Part shown: piece after piece, positions 1 to 5,277 of the stretch
How the letters are laid out: the number at the start of each line of letters is the position of its first letter
Numbering within the stretch: position 1 is the stretch's first letter
Source: Acidobacteriota bacterium
Lineage (GTDB): Bacteria; Acidobacteriota; Vicinamibacteria; Vicinamibacterales; 2-12-FULL-66-21
Reading direction: 5' to 3'
Assembly (NCBI GenBank): GCA_013817065.1
Contig: JACDDJ010000236.1
Coordinates: forward strand, 1,759 to 7,035
DNA: 5,277 bases
The notes under the pieces: generated by a model
The model's database searches: none
The model's input: the letters and a program-made list of their open reading frames with translations, nothing else
What the model was told of the DNA's origin: nothing
Translations under genes and position numbers: made by a program

Positions 1-264
1 GGCGTGGGAACGGTCGCGCGGGTTGAGGTTAGCGTCGACGGCGGCAAGAAATGGGCAACGGCGCGGCTGACGTCGCCGGCTTCACAGCACACCTGGCGAT
101 CATGGGAGTTCTACTGGCAGCCAACCGCCGGAGAGCGCTCCGTGATGGTGCGAGCGACCGACAGCCAAGGACGAACGCAGCCCATGGACCGGGACAAGGA
201 TCGGCGGAGTTACGAGATCAACCACGTCGTCCCTACCGCCGTCGTGGTCCGCGATCGCGACTAG
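1..264 (+). CDS. Sulfite oxidase-like molybdopterin enzyme, C-terminal end (partial)
   Basis: This is the last 87 codons of a gene that enters from the left edge and stops at TAG 262-264. The visible protein runs VARVEVSVDGGKKW, then WRSWEFYW, then VMVRATDSQGRTQP, and ends INHVVPTAVVVRD. From family knowledge this is the Ig-like Mo-co dimerisation domain at the C-terminus of sulfite oxidase/SoxC-type enzymes: a beta-strand around VEVSxDGGxxW, the WxxWEF strand, and the RATDxxGxxQP strand. The molybdopterin-binding domain, with its catalytic Cys, would lie off the window, so substrate and cellular location cannot be judged; family members usually act in the periplasm on sulfite or related oxyanions. 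The frame is open from base 1 and the GTG at 4 is internal, not a start. The next gene is convergent with only 5 bases between stop codons. Family assignment is firm; the exact enzyme is not. Confidence 0.88.
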   Translation, partial: GVGTVARVEVSVDGGKKWATARLTSPASQHTWRSWEFYWQPTAGERSVMVRATDSQGRTQPMDRDKDRRSYEINHVVPTAVVVRDRD

Positions 265-269
265 AGGGT

Positions 270-761
270 TCACTGCGACGAATCGCTTTCCTCCAGACGC
301 GATCGAGAGCCCGTCAGGCCTGCAGTTTCGCCCAAACGCCGAATGAGCTCTTCGCGCTCTTCCTGAATTTCGAACCGCGTGCGGAATCCCATGGGCCGGA
401 ACCACAGAGACGGCGGGCACCAGCCGAGCGTCGCGTGCATCATCAGAAACGGCGTCTGCACAAGCGGCCCCCACAGCCAGCGGCGGTCTCGCGTCGCCGC
501 GACGAGTTGCGCGAAGACCAATGCCGCGAAGTTCACCATCAGGACGCGGTCGATGTCCCACTCCTGCTGGAGTGCGACGAGGCGCTGTTCGATCGCAGCC
601 CGGCCACCGGCCGTCGCGCGTTCGATCGATTCGCGAGTGCTCGCATCAATCGCGCGCGTCCACGAGCGATGGGCGCTTCCAGGAGAAATCGACAAAGAGC
701 TTCTCGCCGGCGCGATTCCTGCGTCCGACGATCCGGCGAATGGCCGGCGCCCCGCGAGCAT
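270..761 (-). CDS. Small DUF2892/YgaP-like membrane protein with a displaced 5' end
   Basis: The conserved body is about 650-270 and starts DASTRESIERA. It has an acidic/basic helix ending LQQEWDIDRVL, two hydrophobic segments (VNFAALVFAQLVAA and WGPLVQTPFLMMHA), the motif LGWCPPSLWFRPMGFRT, and a charged tail ending at 270. The GWCPP-then-GxRT pattern after two membrane helices resembles, from memory, proteins annotated DUF2892/YgaP-like; their biochemical role is unknown. The start is unresolved. No normal start codon sits at the beginning of the conserved body (ATT at 650). TTG at 695 is possible, and the only in-frame ATG upstream is 761, used here as the boundary. The frame is open to TTG at 887. 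Everything upstream of about 650 is foreign: it reads through an IS21 fragment and a kinase fragment. No convincing ribosome binding site was seen at any candidate. It may be an expressed chimera or a gene that has lost its start. Confidence 0.55.
   Translation of the reverse strand: MLAGRRPFAGSSDAGIAPARSSLSISPGSAHRSWTRAIDASTRESIERATAGGRAAIEQRLVALQQEWDIDRVLMVNFAALVFAQLVAATRDRRWLWGPLVQTPFLMMHATLGWCPPSLWFRPMGFRTRFEIQEEREELIRRLGETAGLTGSRSRLEESDSSQ
649..714 (-). pseudogene. istA: Remnant of an IS21-family IstA transposase
   Basis: Read on the minus strand in the frame offset from the membrane-protein frame, this stretch encodes RAGEKLFVDFS followed by KRPSLVDARD and a stop at 646-648. AGEKLFVD(F/Y) followed by VD is the signature around the first catalytic Asp of IS21 IstA transposases, where the sequence continues VDxxTGE. 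Here homology ends at the point corresponding to TGE, and the preceding residues (RIVGRR) do not match. Only about 22 of roughly 500 residues remain, so this is a scar and not a functional element. It sits directly between a kinase fragment and the membrane-protein body with almost no spacer. The match is from remembered motifs and is short, but ten consecutive motif-like residues are unlikely by chance. Confidence 0.6.
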
Positions 762-809
762 TTCGTAGAGGACCGCCCCGAGCGAGAAAATGTCGGACCT
801 TGGGTCGAC
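720..809 (-). pseudogene. Fragment of a bacterial Ser/Thr protein kinase
   Basis: The minus strand encodes VDPRSDIFSLGAVLYEMLAG followed by RRPFAGSSDA. This is the classic segment of Hanks-type kinases just after the activation loop: DxRSDIFSLG holds the conserved Asp of subdomain IX, and LYEMLxGxxPF is the following helix. The ATP-binding lobe, the HRD catalytic loop, the DFG motif and the C-lobe are all missing. Upstream (toward 818) the homology stops at or next to the left end of the insertion sequence; downstream it stops just before the IS21 fragment. The missing 5' part of the kinase is not found right of the insertion sequence, where expected motifs such as SPEQ are absent. It lies in the same reading frame as the membrane protein, so a chimeric polypeptide is formally possible. 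Kinase identity is secure; function is lost. Confidence 0.8.
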
Positions 810-817
810 GGTGCGCC

Positions 818-843
818 TGTGCCTGCTGAAAAGGCCGTTCTTG
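818..843 (+). repeat. Candidate left terminal inverted repeat of the IS
   Basis: It begins TGTGCCTGC, which is exactly complementary to the end of the right repeat, and it ends in a GTTCTTG stretch that partly matches the inner part of the other copy. It abuts the kinase fragment on its outer side. The inner match is imperfect. Confidence 0.45.
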
Positions 844-892
844 TTGGAACGGTTGATGTTGCGGCGACCACGACATACGCTGCTCAACGATC

Positions 893-1915
893 ATGGCCGT
901 GTTCCTCTCGTTCCTGCTGACCCTGCGACACTGCGCGCGCTCGCGCGCCGTCCTGCCGCTCGAACTGCTGGCGTTGCGACACCAGCTCGCGGTGCTGAAG
1001 CGGTCGCGACCTCGACGGCTCCGACTCGCGCAGGCAGACCGCCGGCTGTGGGTCTGGTTGTCGCGTGTCTGGAGCGAGTGGCGCGTGGCCCTCGTCATCG
1101 TCCAACCGGAGACGGTCGTCGCCTGGCGTCGCCGAGGGTCCGCCTGTTCTGGACGTGGAAGAGTCGTCGCCGCATCGGACGACCGCCGATCCCACCCGAC
1201 ATCCGCGCGCTGATCCGCACCATGTCGGACGCGAATCCGCGGTGGGGCGCGCCCCGGATCCACGGCGAATTGCTGAAAGTCGGGATTGACCTTCCTCAGG
1301 CGACGGCCGCGAAATACATCGTCCGCCGTCGGCAGCCGCCCTCACAGACGTGGCGTACGTTCTTGGCGAATCACCGGGCACAGCTCGTCGCTGCGGATGT
1401 CTTCGTGGTGCCGACCGCGACGTGTCGGCTGTTGTTCGTCTTGGTGATGCTCGCCCACGAGCGCCGTCGCATTGTGCATGTGGCGGTGACGGCACATCCA
1501 ACCGCGGCGTGGGCGGCTCAACAGCTGCGCGAAGCGTTCCCGTGGGACGAAGCACCTCGCTATGTGCTCCACGACCGCGATCACGCCTTCGACGGATGGG
1601 CGGACACCGCGAAGGCGATGGGCATGGACGACCTCCTCACGGCGCCGCGCTCCCCGTGGCAGAACGCCTACGTCGAACGGTTCATCGGCTCCGCGCGACG
1701 TGAGTGCCTCGATCACGTGATCGTGTGCAGCGCGACCTGGTCTGCAGCGGTTGATGCATCGCTACACCGCCTACTCCGAACGATCGCGGACACATCTCTC
1801 GCTCGACAAGGACGCGCCGATTCCTCGCCCGACCGAGCCGCCCAGTGAGGGCCGGATCGTGGCGATCCCGCAGGTGGGTGGCCTGCATCACCGGTACGAA
1901 CGCCACGCCGCCTGA
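893..1915 (+). pseudogene. IS transposase with integrase core, broken by two frameshifts
   Basis: The reading starts at ATG 893 (MAVFLSFLLTLRHCARSRAV), passes LALRHQLAVLKR and VIVQPETVVAWRRRG, and loses frame at about 1139. It continues one frame over with RLFWTWKSRRR, RWGAPRIHGELLK and the DDE core, loses frame again near 1738, and returns to the first frame for RLMHRYTAYSERSRTHLSLDK and VGGLHHRYERHAA, ending at TGA 1913-1915. Catalytic residues appear intact: Asp at 1396-1398 (AADVFVVPT), Asp at 1573-1575 (HDRDHAF) and Glu at 1675-1677 (WQNAYVERFIGS), with 33 residues between the second and third. The expected GGG-TTC-CGC appears as GGGTCCGC (one T missing), and an extra T seems present in ACCTGGTCTG. 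Restored length would be about 340 residues, which I recall as normal for these single-ORF rve-domain transposases. Two independent shifts argue for decay, or for two sequencing errors, over programmed frameshifting. Confidence 0.85.
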
Positions 1916-2088
1916 CCCAGACATGGCCGCAGGCACGACCCCCGATCCTCGCATCGCCGCGCGCCGGCGCCACCCATCAGGGCGCCCGGACGTCAGCGCT
2001 CGACTGCACCTTCGACACGCACACCCGCGTTCGCACTCGTCAACCGAACGGCACGCGCGTCCTCAAGCCTGTCGCCCCCTGTACGCGG

Positions 2089-2113
2089 CAAGATCGAGTT
2101 CTTGGCAGGCACA
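2089..2113 (-). repeat. Candidate right terminal inverted repeat of the IS
   Basis: It ends GCAGGCACA, the reverse complement of the first nine bases of the left repeat. It lies 34 bases upstream of the GTG start of the next gene, so the element end is very close to that gene's promoter. Confidence 0.42.
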
Positions 2114-2135
2114 CCTACGGACCTCCGCGGTCAGC

Positions 2136-2141
2136 TAGACT
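2136..2141 (+). promoter_or_regulatory. -10 box of a likely leaderless promoter
   Basis: TAGACT at 2136-2141 lies six bases before the GTG at 2148, so transcription would start at or next to the start codon. No Shine-Dalgarno-like purine run precedes the GTG (bases 2142-2147 are GTCCGC), which fits a leaderless message. A TTGGCA hexamer at 2103-2108 in the IS end is about 27 bases away, too far for a standard -35 element. The TAG inside this box is also the in-frame stop that fixes the gene start. Confidence 0.45.
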
Positions 2142-2147
2142 GTCCGC

Positions 2148-3665
2148 GTGGCAGAACCCCAGACGCCGTCGAGCCCCTCGCGCGAGCGAATTGGGGTGGC
2201 GCTGCTCGTCGCCGCTCTGATCGCGCCGGCTGGCACCGTCGCCGCTCGAGCGTTCCACGCCCCCTGGGGGCTGGCCCTGGTGTTTGCCGGGCTTACGTTC
2301 AGCGGCGTACCGGCACTCACGCGGCGGCTGCCGGCAACCCTCGACGGCCTGTCCAGGCGCGCTTGCCTGCTCACCGGAGTGTGGATTCTTGTCGCCCTGG
2401 CGGCCGTTGTCCAGACAGCGCGGCTGGCTGTCTTCATGGATGCGCCTGCGCGCACCGCGTGTTCCGTGCTGCCCTGGGACAGCTTCTGGCGCGTTCACTC
2501 GTGCTTCTCTGCCTACGTTATCGCGGCGGACCGCGTGCGCGCCGGCGACGACGAGATTTATGTCATGCCGATGCCGGCCGACGTCGCCGGACGGTACGAG
2601 GCGGCCTTCGCGCCACTCGGCGTTGACGATTTTCTCTATCCACCGACGTTTCTCGTTCTGCCGCGGCTCGGCCTGGCGTTGACCGACGACGTCTTCGTGT
2701 TGAGGCGGGCCTGGTTTGCCACTGAAGTCGTCCTGCTGGCCCTCGCCCTCGGTCTGGTCGCCCGCCTGGTGGGCGGTCGCGAAGGTCTTCGCATCGGGCT
2801 GATGGCACCAGCCGTGTGGGCCGCGACTCCGGTTCTGCTGACCTTGCAGATCGGCAACGTTCAACTCGCGACGTTTGCCGCGGGGATGCTGGCCCTGGTC
2901 GCGGTGCATGCAGGGCACCGGGGCACAGGCGGCTGGCTTATCGCGCTACTCGCCACCGGAAAGATCTTCCCGGGGATTCTCGGCGTGCCTCTGCTGGCCC
3001 GCCGGCAATGGAGGGTCGTCGCGTGGACGGCTGCTGCCGTGATAATGATCGCGGTCTGTGCGCTCGCGACCATGGGGACGGGCCCGTTCCGCGCCTTCGC
3101 CGCCAGCCTCCCATCGATGTCGCATGGGGACTTGTTCTTTCCCTCCTCGATCGAGGCCGCGGACCGTGCGAGGCTCGCCGCCGTGAACTTCTCGGTCTTC
3201 GGCCTGGTGATGAAGCTGCGCCAGGCCGGGGTGCCACATCTAGGCCCGGACATCGCCGGTGCCATCGGATGGATCTATACGCTCGCCCTTCTGGCACTGT
3301 TGTGGCGCGCGTCCGCCCGGGCTCGGCCAGGTCTTCCCTTGGCGCAGGTCTGGCTCGCCGCACTTGTGCTCGGGGCCGCCCGCAGCCCGTTCGTTCCGAG
3401 CGCCTATGGTGCCATCGGTGCGCTCTGGTTGTGGACGCTGCTGGCGGCGGAGGGTGGTTCGTGGCGCCGGTGGACCGCGTGCGCAGTGGGATTCCTGTCG
3501 CTGGTGTACGTCGTGCCTGATGGCCACCCAGGATTTCCTCCTGCGGGGGCGCTGCTCGTCATCGGCCTGCTGCAGCAACTCATCGTCTTCAGCTTGGGCT
3601 TCTTCATCCTCGTGAGGGAAGCGCGAAGGCCCCTTGCGGCAGGCGCGCTTCTCGCTCGTCGCTGA
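2148..3665 (+). CDS. GT87/DUF2029-type polytopic membrane glycosyltransferase
   Basis: This 505-residue, strongly hydrophobic protein is most likely a GT-C fold transferase that moves a sugar, typically mannose from a polyprenyl phosphate donor, on the outer face of the inner membrane. Residues 17-36, 40-58 and 73-97 look like the first membrane helices. A polar loop (98-160) follows, with a WDSFW segment (Asp111, a candidate catalytic acid) and the pattern AADRVRAGDDEIY. Then comes FLYPP at 162-166, the long helix 190-207, QIGNVQ at 234-239 and GKIFPG at 271-276. FLYPP followed by Q-x-N and K-x-x-P is the usual GT87 order. More helices run to the basic C-terminus (ARRPLAAGALLARR). GTG 2148 is chosen because an in-frame TAG lies at 2136-2138. 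The gene stands alone, with the IS end just upstream and a convergent neighbour downstream. Donor and acceptor cannot be inferred. Confidence 0.78.
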   Translation: MAEPQTPSSPSRERIGVALLVAALIAPAGTVAARAFHAPWGLALVFAGLTFSGVPALTRRLPATLDGLSRRACLLTGVWILVALAAVVQTARLAVFMDAPARTACSVLPWDSFWRVHSCFSAYVIAADRVRAGDDEIYVMPMPADVAGRYEAAFAPLGVDDFLYPPTFLVLPRLGLALTDDVFVLRRAWFATEVVLLALALGLVARLVGGREGLRIGLMAPAVWAATPVLLTLQIGNVQLATFAAGMLALVAVHAGHRGTGGWLIALLATGKIFPGILGVPLLARRQWRVVAWTAAAVIMIAVCALATMGTGPFRAFAASLPSMSHGDLFFPSSIEAADRARLAAVNFSVFGLVMKLRQAGVPHLGPDIAGAIGWIYTLALLALLWRASARARPGLPLAQVWLAALVLGAARSPFVPSAYGAIGALWLWTLLAAEGGSWRRWTACAVGFLSLVYVVPDGHPGFPPAGALLVIGLLQQLIVFSLGFFILVREARRPLAAGALLARR

Positions 3666-3722
3666 CCAATCGAGAGGACGCGCCCGGCGATATCGAAGGC
3701 GCGAAGTGGGCTACGATCCCTT

Positions 3723-3782
3723 TGACACTTGAGCGCAAGTCTCGCGGACGCGTGACACTTGAGCGCAAGTCTCGCGGACGCG
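3723..3782 (+). repeat. Perfect 2 x 30-bp tandem repeat with an inner palindrome
   Basis: The units 3723-3752 and 3753-3782 are identical over all 30 bases, each starting TGACACTTGAGCGCAAG and ending CGCGGACGCG. Each contains ACTTGAGCGCAAGT, a palindrome of 14 bases with a single central mismatched pair, so the array presents two operator-like dyads exactly 30 bases (about three helical turns) apart. The first unit is preceded by a T making TTGACA at 3722-3727. No third copy follows. It could be a repressor-binding array, paired transposon ends, or a dispersed intergenic repeat; the sequence alone does not decide. Confidence 0.9.
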
Positions 3783-3860
3783 CGAAAATTCTCGAACTTC
3801 GCCGTCGATATTCCCGCGCTTGGTCAGCGACGGTGGCATGGAACCCTCATTCGAGCGGCA

Positions 3861-3891
3861 GCCTCACACCGGGATCGTCCAGGTGTGAGGC
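3861..3891. repeat. 10-bp-stem inverted repeat (hairpin) between convergent genes
   Basis: GCCTCACACC (3861-3870) and GGTGTGAGGC (3882-3891) are perfect complements around an 11-base loop. It lies between convergent stops, where a bidirectional terminator would be expected, but neither strand has a T-run after the stem, so a classical rho-independent terminator is not supported. It might act as a 3'-end-stabilising or protein-bound structure. Confidence 0.6.
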
Positions 3892-3981
3892 GTCTCGACG
3901 CTACGACGCGTGATGGAACCTGCAAACGAAACGTGCGGCTGGATGGCGGCGGCCGCGTAACGGTCTTCAGAGCCCCGCAGT

Positions 3982-5277
3982 TTAGTACGACGCCAACCCC
4001 GACGCCCCATCGGCAATCGGAAGACCGCCGGCGGTGACCCCCAGCGATGTCAGACTGCCATTCGGCTCGATGCGGAAGGCGGCGACCGCTCCGGTGCCTC
4101 TCAGCAGTTGATAGAGGTATCGGCCGTTAGCACTCAGGCTCAGGTCCACCGGCTGGCTCATCGCACCCAAGGAAGCGGCGGCGCCATTGATCAAAGACAA
4201 TGTCCCCGCCGGCGAGAGACTGAAACTGGAAATCGTCCCACTGCCGAAATTGGCGGTAAAGGCGAACCGTCCGTCATTGGTGATGACCACCCAGCAAATG
4301 TCCGTCTGTCCAGTCGGCACCGAGCCGGTGATGACCGATATCGTCCCGTCGGGACTCAGGATGTAGGAGGACGCCGCCGACAGATTAGGTGCTGCATTGA
4401 AGGCTTCGACAACCACCAGTCTGTTGTCCGCTCGGAATGCCAGGGAGAATGGGCGCAGGCCAAACGAGGCGTTTCGGATCGGCATAGCGCTGGCGTACCC
4501 GTCTGCTCCGATGGTGAACCCGTCGATGGCGTTCTGGGGTGTCAGCAACACGTTGGTGGTCTTCTGCGTCACAAGGATGACTTGACCGTCAGCACTGAAT
4601 CTCACCTCACCGGGGACCGCGATCGGCGAACTCAGCGCCCTGAATGAGTTCGGGAGCGGCGTCAAGGTGCCGTCGACCGCACGCCTGAAGCCCCGGATGC
4701 CGTTGCCCGCGACGGAACCATTCAGCACGTAGAGCAGGTCGTCATGAATCGTCAGGCTGAGCGGCTGATCGCCCGCATCGATCAGCTGGAGGAACTTGAG
4801 GCCGGTTCCGTTACTCTCGTCGGATCCCCCGGAGCGGGCGCGCGCGCGCGCAAGCGGGTGATCCGATGGCACCCAGCCCTGGCAGTCATCGGTCGGGACG
4901 AACGAGGCACCCGGCCTGGCTGAGGCAGGCTGTCCCGCGGGGCAGTCGCCAGTAGGCGCCGGCGAACCGGCCTGGCCGCCCATCCTTCCAGCACTATTGC
5001 CGGGTGCTTGCGGATGATCCGACGGGACCCAACCGAGGCAGTCTGCAGTCGGCACGAAATTGGCCGAGGGTCTGGGTGATTGTGGCCGGCCTGCCGGACA
5101 CGGCTCGAGCGCACTTTGTCCCGCCGGTCCCGTCACCTCGAACACCGTGACGTTGTCGCTGCCCGGGTTCACCGCGTACAAGTACCGGTTGTCGGGACTG
5201 AGTCTCAACGGCCCCTGCGTGTCAGTATCCACTCCAATGCCCAGCCCGCGTGTCGGGACGCTGCGGTTGAGCCTCGC
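3982..5277 (-). CDS. Secreted lactonase-like (YVTN-type) beta-propeller protein with a repeat-bearing insertion (partial)
   Basis: The gene enters from the right edge on the minus strand (visible N-terminal end ARLNRSVPTRGLGIGVDTDTQ) and stops at TAA 3984-3982, giving 431 visible residues. Blade-like repeats are clear: LSPDNRYLYAVNPGSDNVTVF, LTIHDDLLYVLNG, VRFSADGQVILVTQKTTN, LAFRADNRLVVVEAFN, ITNDGRFAFTANFGSGTISSF and LSLSANGRYLYQLL, closing with GGLPIADGASGLASY. This matches the seven-bladed lactonase/YVTN propeller group (COG2706-like) common in secreted proteins of soil bacteria; enzymatic activity of this branch is not established. The first blade and any signal peptide lie outside the window, and GTG 5232 is internal. 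Between the strand ending VTVFEV and the strand LKFLQLIDAGDQPLSL sits an insertion (about 4810-5127) rich in Pro, Gly, Ser and Arg that holds two copies of a Cys/Trp motif. No operon partner is visible; the gene is convergent with the GT87 gene. Confidence 0.82.
   Translation of the reverse strand, partial: ARLNRSVPTRGLGIGVDTDTQGPLRLSPDNRYLYAVNPGSDNVTVFEVTGPAGQSALEPCPAGRPQSPRPSANFVPTADCLGWVPSDHPQAPGNSAGRMGGQAGSPAPTGDCPAGQPASARPGASFVPTDDCQGWVPSDHPLARARARSGGSDESNGTGLKFLQLIDAGDQPLSLTIHDDLLYVLNGSVAGNGIRGFRRAVDGTLTPLPNSFRALSSPIAVPGEVRFSADGQVILVTQKTTNVLLTPQNAIDGFTIGADGYASAMPIRNASFGLRPFSLAFRADNRLVVVEAFNAAPNLSAASSYILSPDGTISVITGSVPTGQTDICWVVITNDGRFAFTANFGSGTISSFSLSPAGTLSLINGAAASLGAMSQPVDLSLSANGRYLYQLLRGTGAVAAFRIEPNGSLTSLGVTAGGLPIADGASGLASY
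4838..4851 (-). repeat. (GC)7 dinucleotide tract in the coding sequence
   Basis: Fourteen bases of alternating G and C encode an Ala-Arg run (ARARAR) just after the second Cys/Trp module. Such tracts can slip by two bases and would then shift the frame of the propeller gene, and alternating GC can adopt Z-DNA. Here the frame is intact. Confidence 0.8.
4849..5100 (-). repeat. Duplicated 32-residue Cys/Trp module inside the propeller protein
   Basis: Copy 1 (5005-5100) and copy 2 (4849-4944) both follow CPAGxPxSxRPxAxFVPT, then xDCxGWVPSDHPxA, with 24 of 32 residues identical by my count. They repeat at a 52-residue (156-base) period, with a Gly/Pro-rich linker (4945-5004) between. Each copy has two Cys 20 residues apart, which could form a disulfide in a secreted protein. 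I do not recognise the module as a named domain. Confidence 0.85.

Larger units (their letters stand above)
818..2113 (+). mobile_element. Insertion sequence with integrase-core (DDE) transposase, degraded
   Basis: The element is bounded by candidate imperfect terminal inverted repeats: 818-843, beginning TGTGCCTGCTG, and 2089-2113, ending TTGGCAGGCACA. The outer nine bases match perfectly and inner matches are scattered, roughly 18 of 26 when aligned by eye with one gap. The TG...CA ends are typical of IS3/IS481-type elements. The element would be about 1.3 kb, with a 75-base left leader, one transposase gene (893-1915, broken) and a non-coding right end of about 200 bases. The left boundary coincides with the edge of the kinase homology, which supports it independently. 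I saw no target-site duplication: bases outside the ends (CGCC and CCTA) do not match, which fits later rearrangement. The right boundary is less certain than the left. Confidence 0.5.
3666..3981. other. Convergent intergenic region of 316 bases
   Basis: It lies between the stops of the GT87 gene and the propeller gene. It holds a perfect 30-bp tandem duplication (3723-3782), a 10-bp-stem hairpin (3861-3891), a TACGAT box at 3712-3717 resembling the -10 box of the preceding gene, and a short GCGGC/GCCGC stem (3935-3956). On the minus strand that stem is followed by two TTT runs and might be a weak terminator for the propeller gene. Open frames here (such as 3722-3913, and 3759-4037 running into the neighbour) have no recognisable protein and largely encode the repeat, so I do not call a gene. 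Confidence 0.6.

Noticed and set aside
51..920. Long plus-strand open frame of 289 codons across the left third
   Set aside because: It is Arg/Ala/Pro-rich with no recognisable motif and overlaps the recognised sulfite-oxidase end and the antisense membrane-protein, kinase and IS21 sequences. It is a high-GC shadow.
1130..1150. Programmed -1 frameshifting as in IS3-type elements
   Set aside because: There is no A-rich or X-XXY-YYZ slippery heptamer at CGAGGGTCCGCC, and a second shift in the opposite direction is needed downstream.
884..1555. Minus-strand open frame of 223 codons over the transposase
   Set aside because: The opposite strand carries a clearly recognisable transposase; this frame is low-complexity Arg/Ser/Pro.
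2115..2918. Minus-strand open frame of 267 codons opposite the GT87 gene
   Set aside because: Composition is Gly/Arg/Gln-rich with no motif, while the plus strand shows well-formed membrane helices and GT87 landmarks.
3723..3782. Possible minimal CRISPR array
   Set aside because: The two 30-base units are directly adjacent with no spacer, and no cas gene is nearby.
3722..3913. 63-codon open frame starting TTG behind a TACGAT box
   Set aside because: About a third of it is the translated 30-bp tandem repeat, the rest is basic with no motif, and the start is weak.
4782..5114. Second minus-strand frame inside the propeller gene
   Set aside because: It is an out-of-frame shadow; the propeller frame is continuous and carries the blade motifs on both sides of the insertion.

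Overview
This high-GC window reads as an accessory region of a bacterial chromosome. An Acidobacteriota-like origin (Vicinamibacteria type) is my inference, from the sulfite-oxidase tail, the style of the Ser/Thr-kinase fragment, the GT87-type membrane enzyme and the secreted lactonase-like propeller. No marker gene in the window proves it.

Layout, left to right. Bases 1-264 are the 3' end of a molybdopterin (sulfite oxidase-like) enzyme, cut by the left edge. Facing it 5 bases away on the minus strand is a small two-helix membrane protein with a GWCPP motif (DUF2892/YgaP-like); its conserved body is about 270-650. Its 5' side is a scrapyard. A ~65-base fragment of an IS21 istA transposase (649-714) and a ~90-base fragment of a Ser/Thr protein kinase (720-809) are joined head to tail with almost no spacer. 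The kinase fragment ends where an insertion sequence begins (about 818-2113). That IS carries a DDE integrase-core transposase broken by two compensating frameshifts.

Right of the IS, 2148-3665 is an intact 505-residue polytopic membrane protein of the GT87/DUF2029 type. It starts with GTG six bases after a TAGACT box, an arrangement typical of leaderless transcripts. A 316-base convergent intergenic gap follows (3666-3981), holding a perfect 2 x 30-bp tandem repeat with an inner palindrome and a separate 10-bp-stem hairpin. From 3982 to the right edge, on the minus strand, lies a beta-propeller protein of the lactonase/YVTN type, cut by the edge. It carries an unusual ~106-residue insertion built on two copies of a 32-residue Cys/Trp motif.

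The genes do not form an evident pathway or operon: strands alternate and spacing is irregular. I found no complete new defence or biosynthetic system. The points most worth pursuing are the duplicated Cys/Trp module in the propeller, the fragment mosaic left of the IS, and the tandem palindromic repeat.
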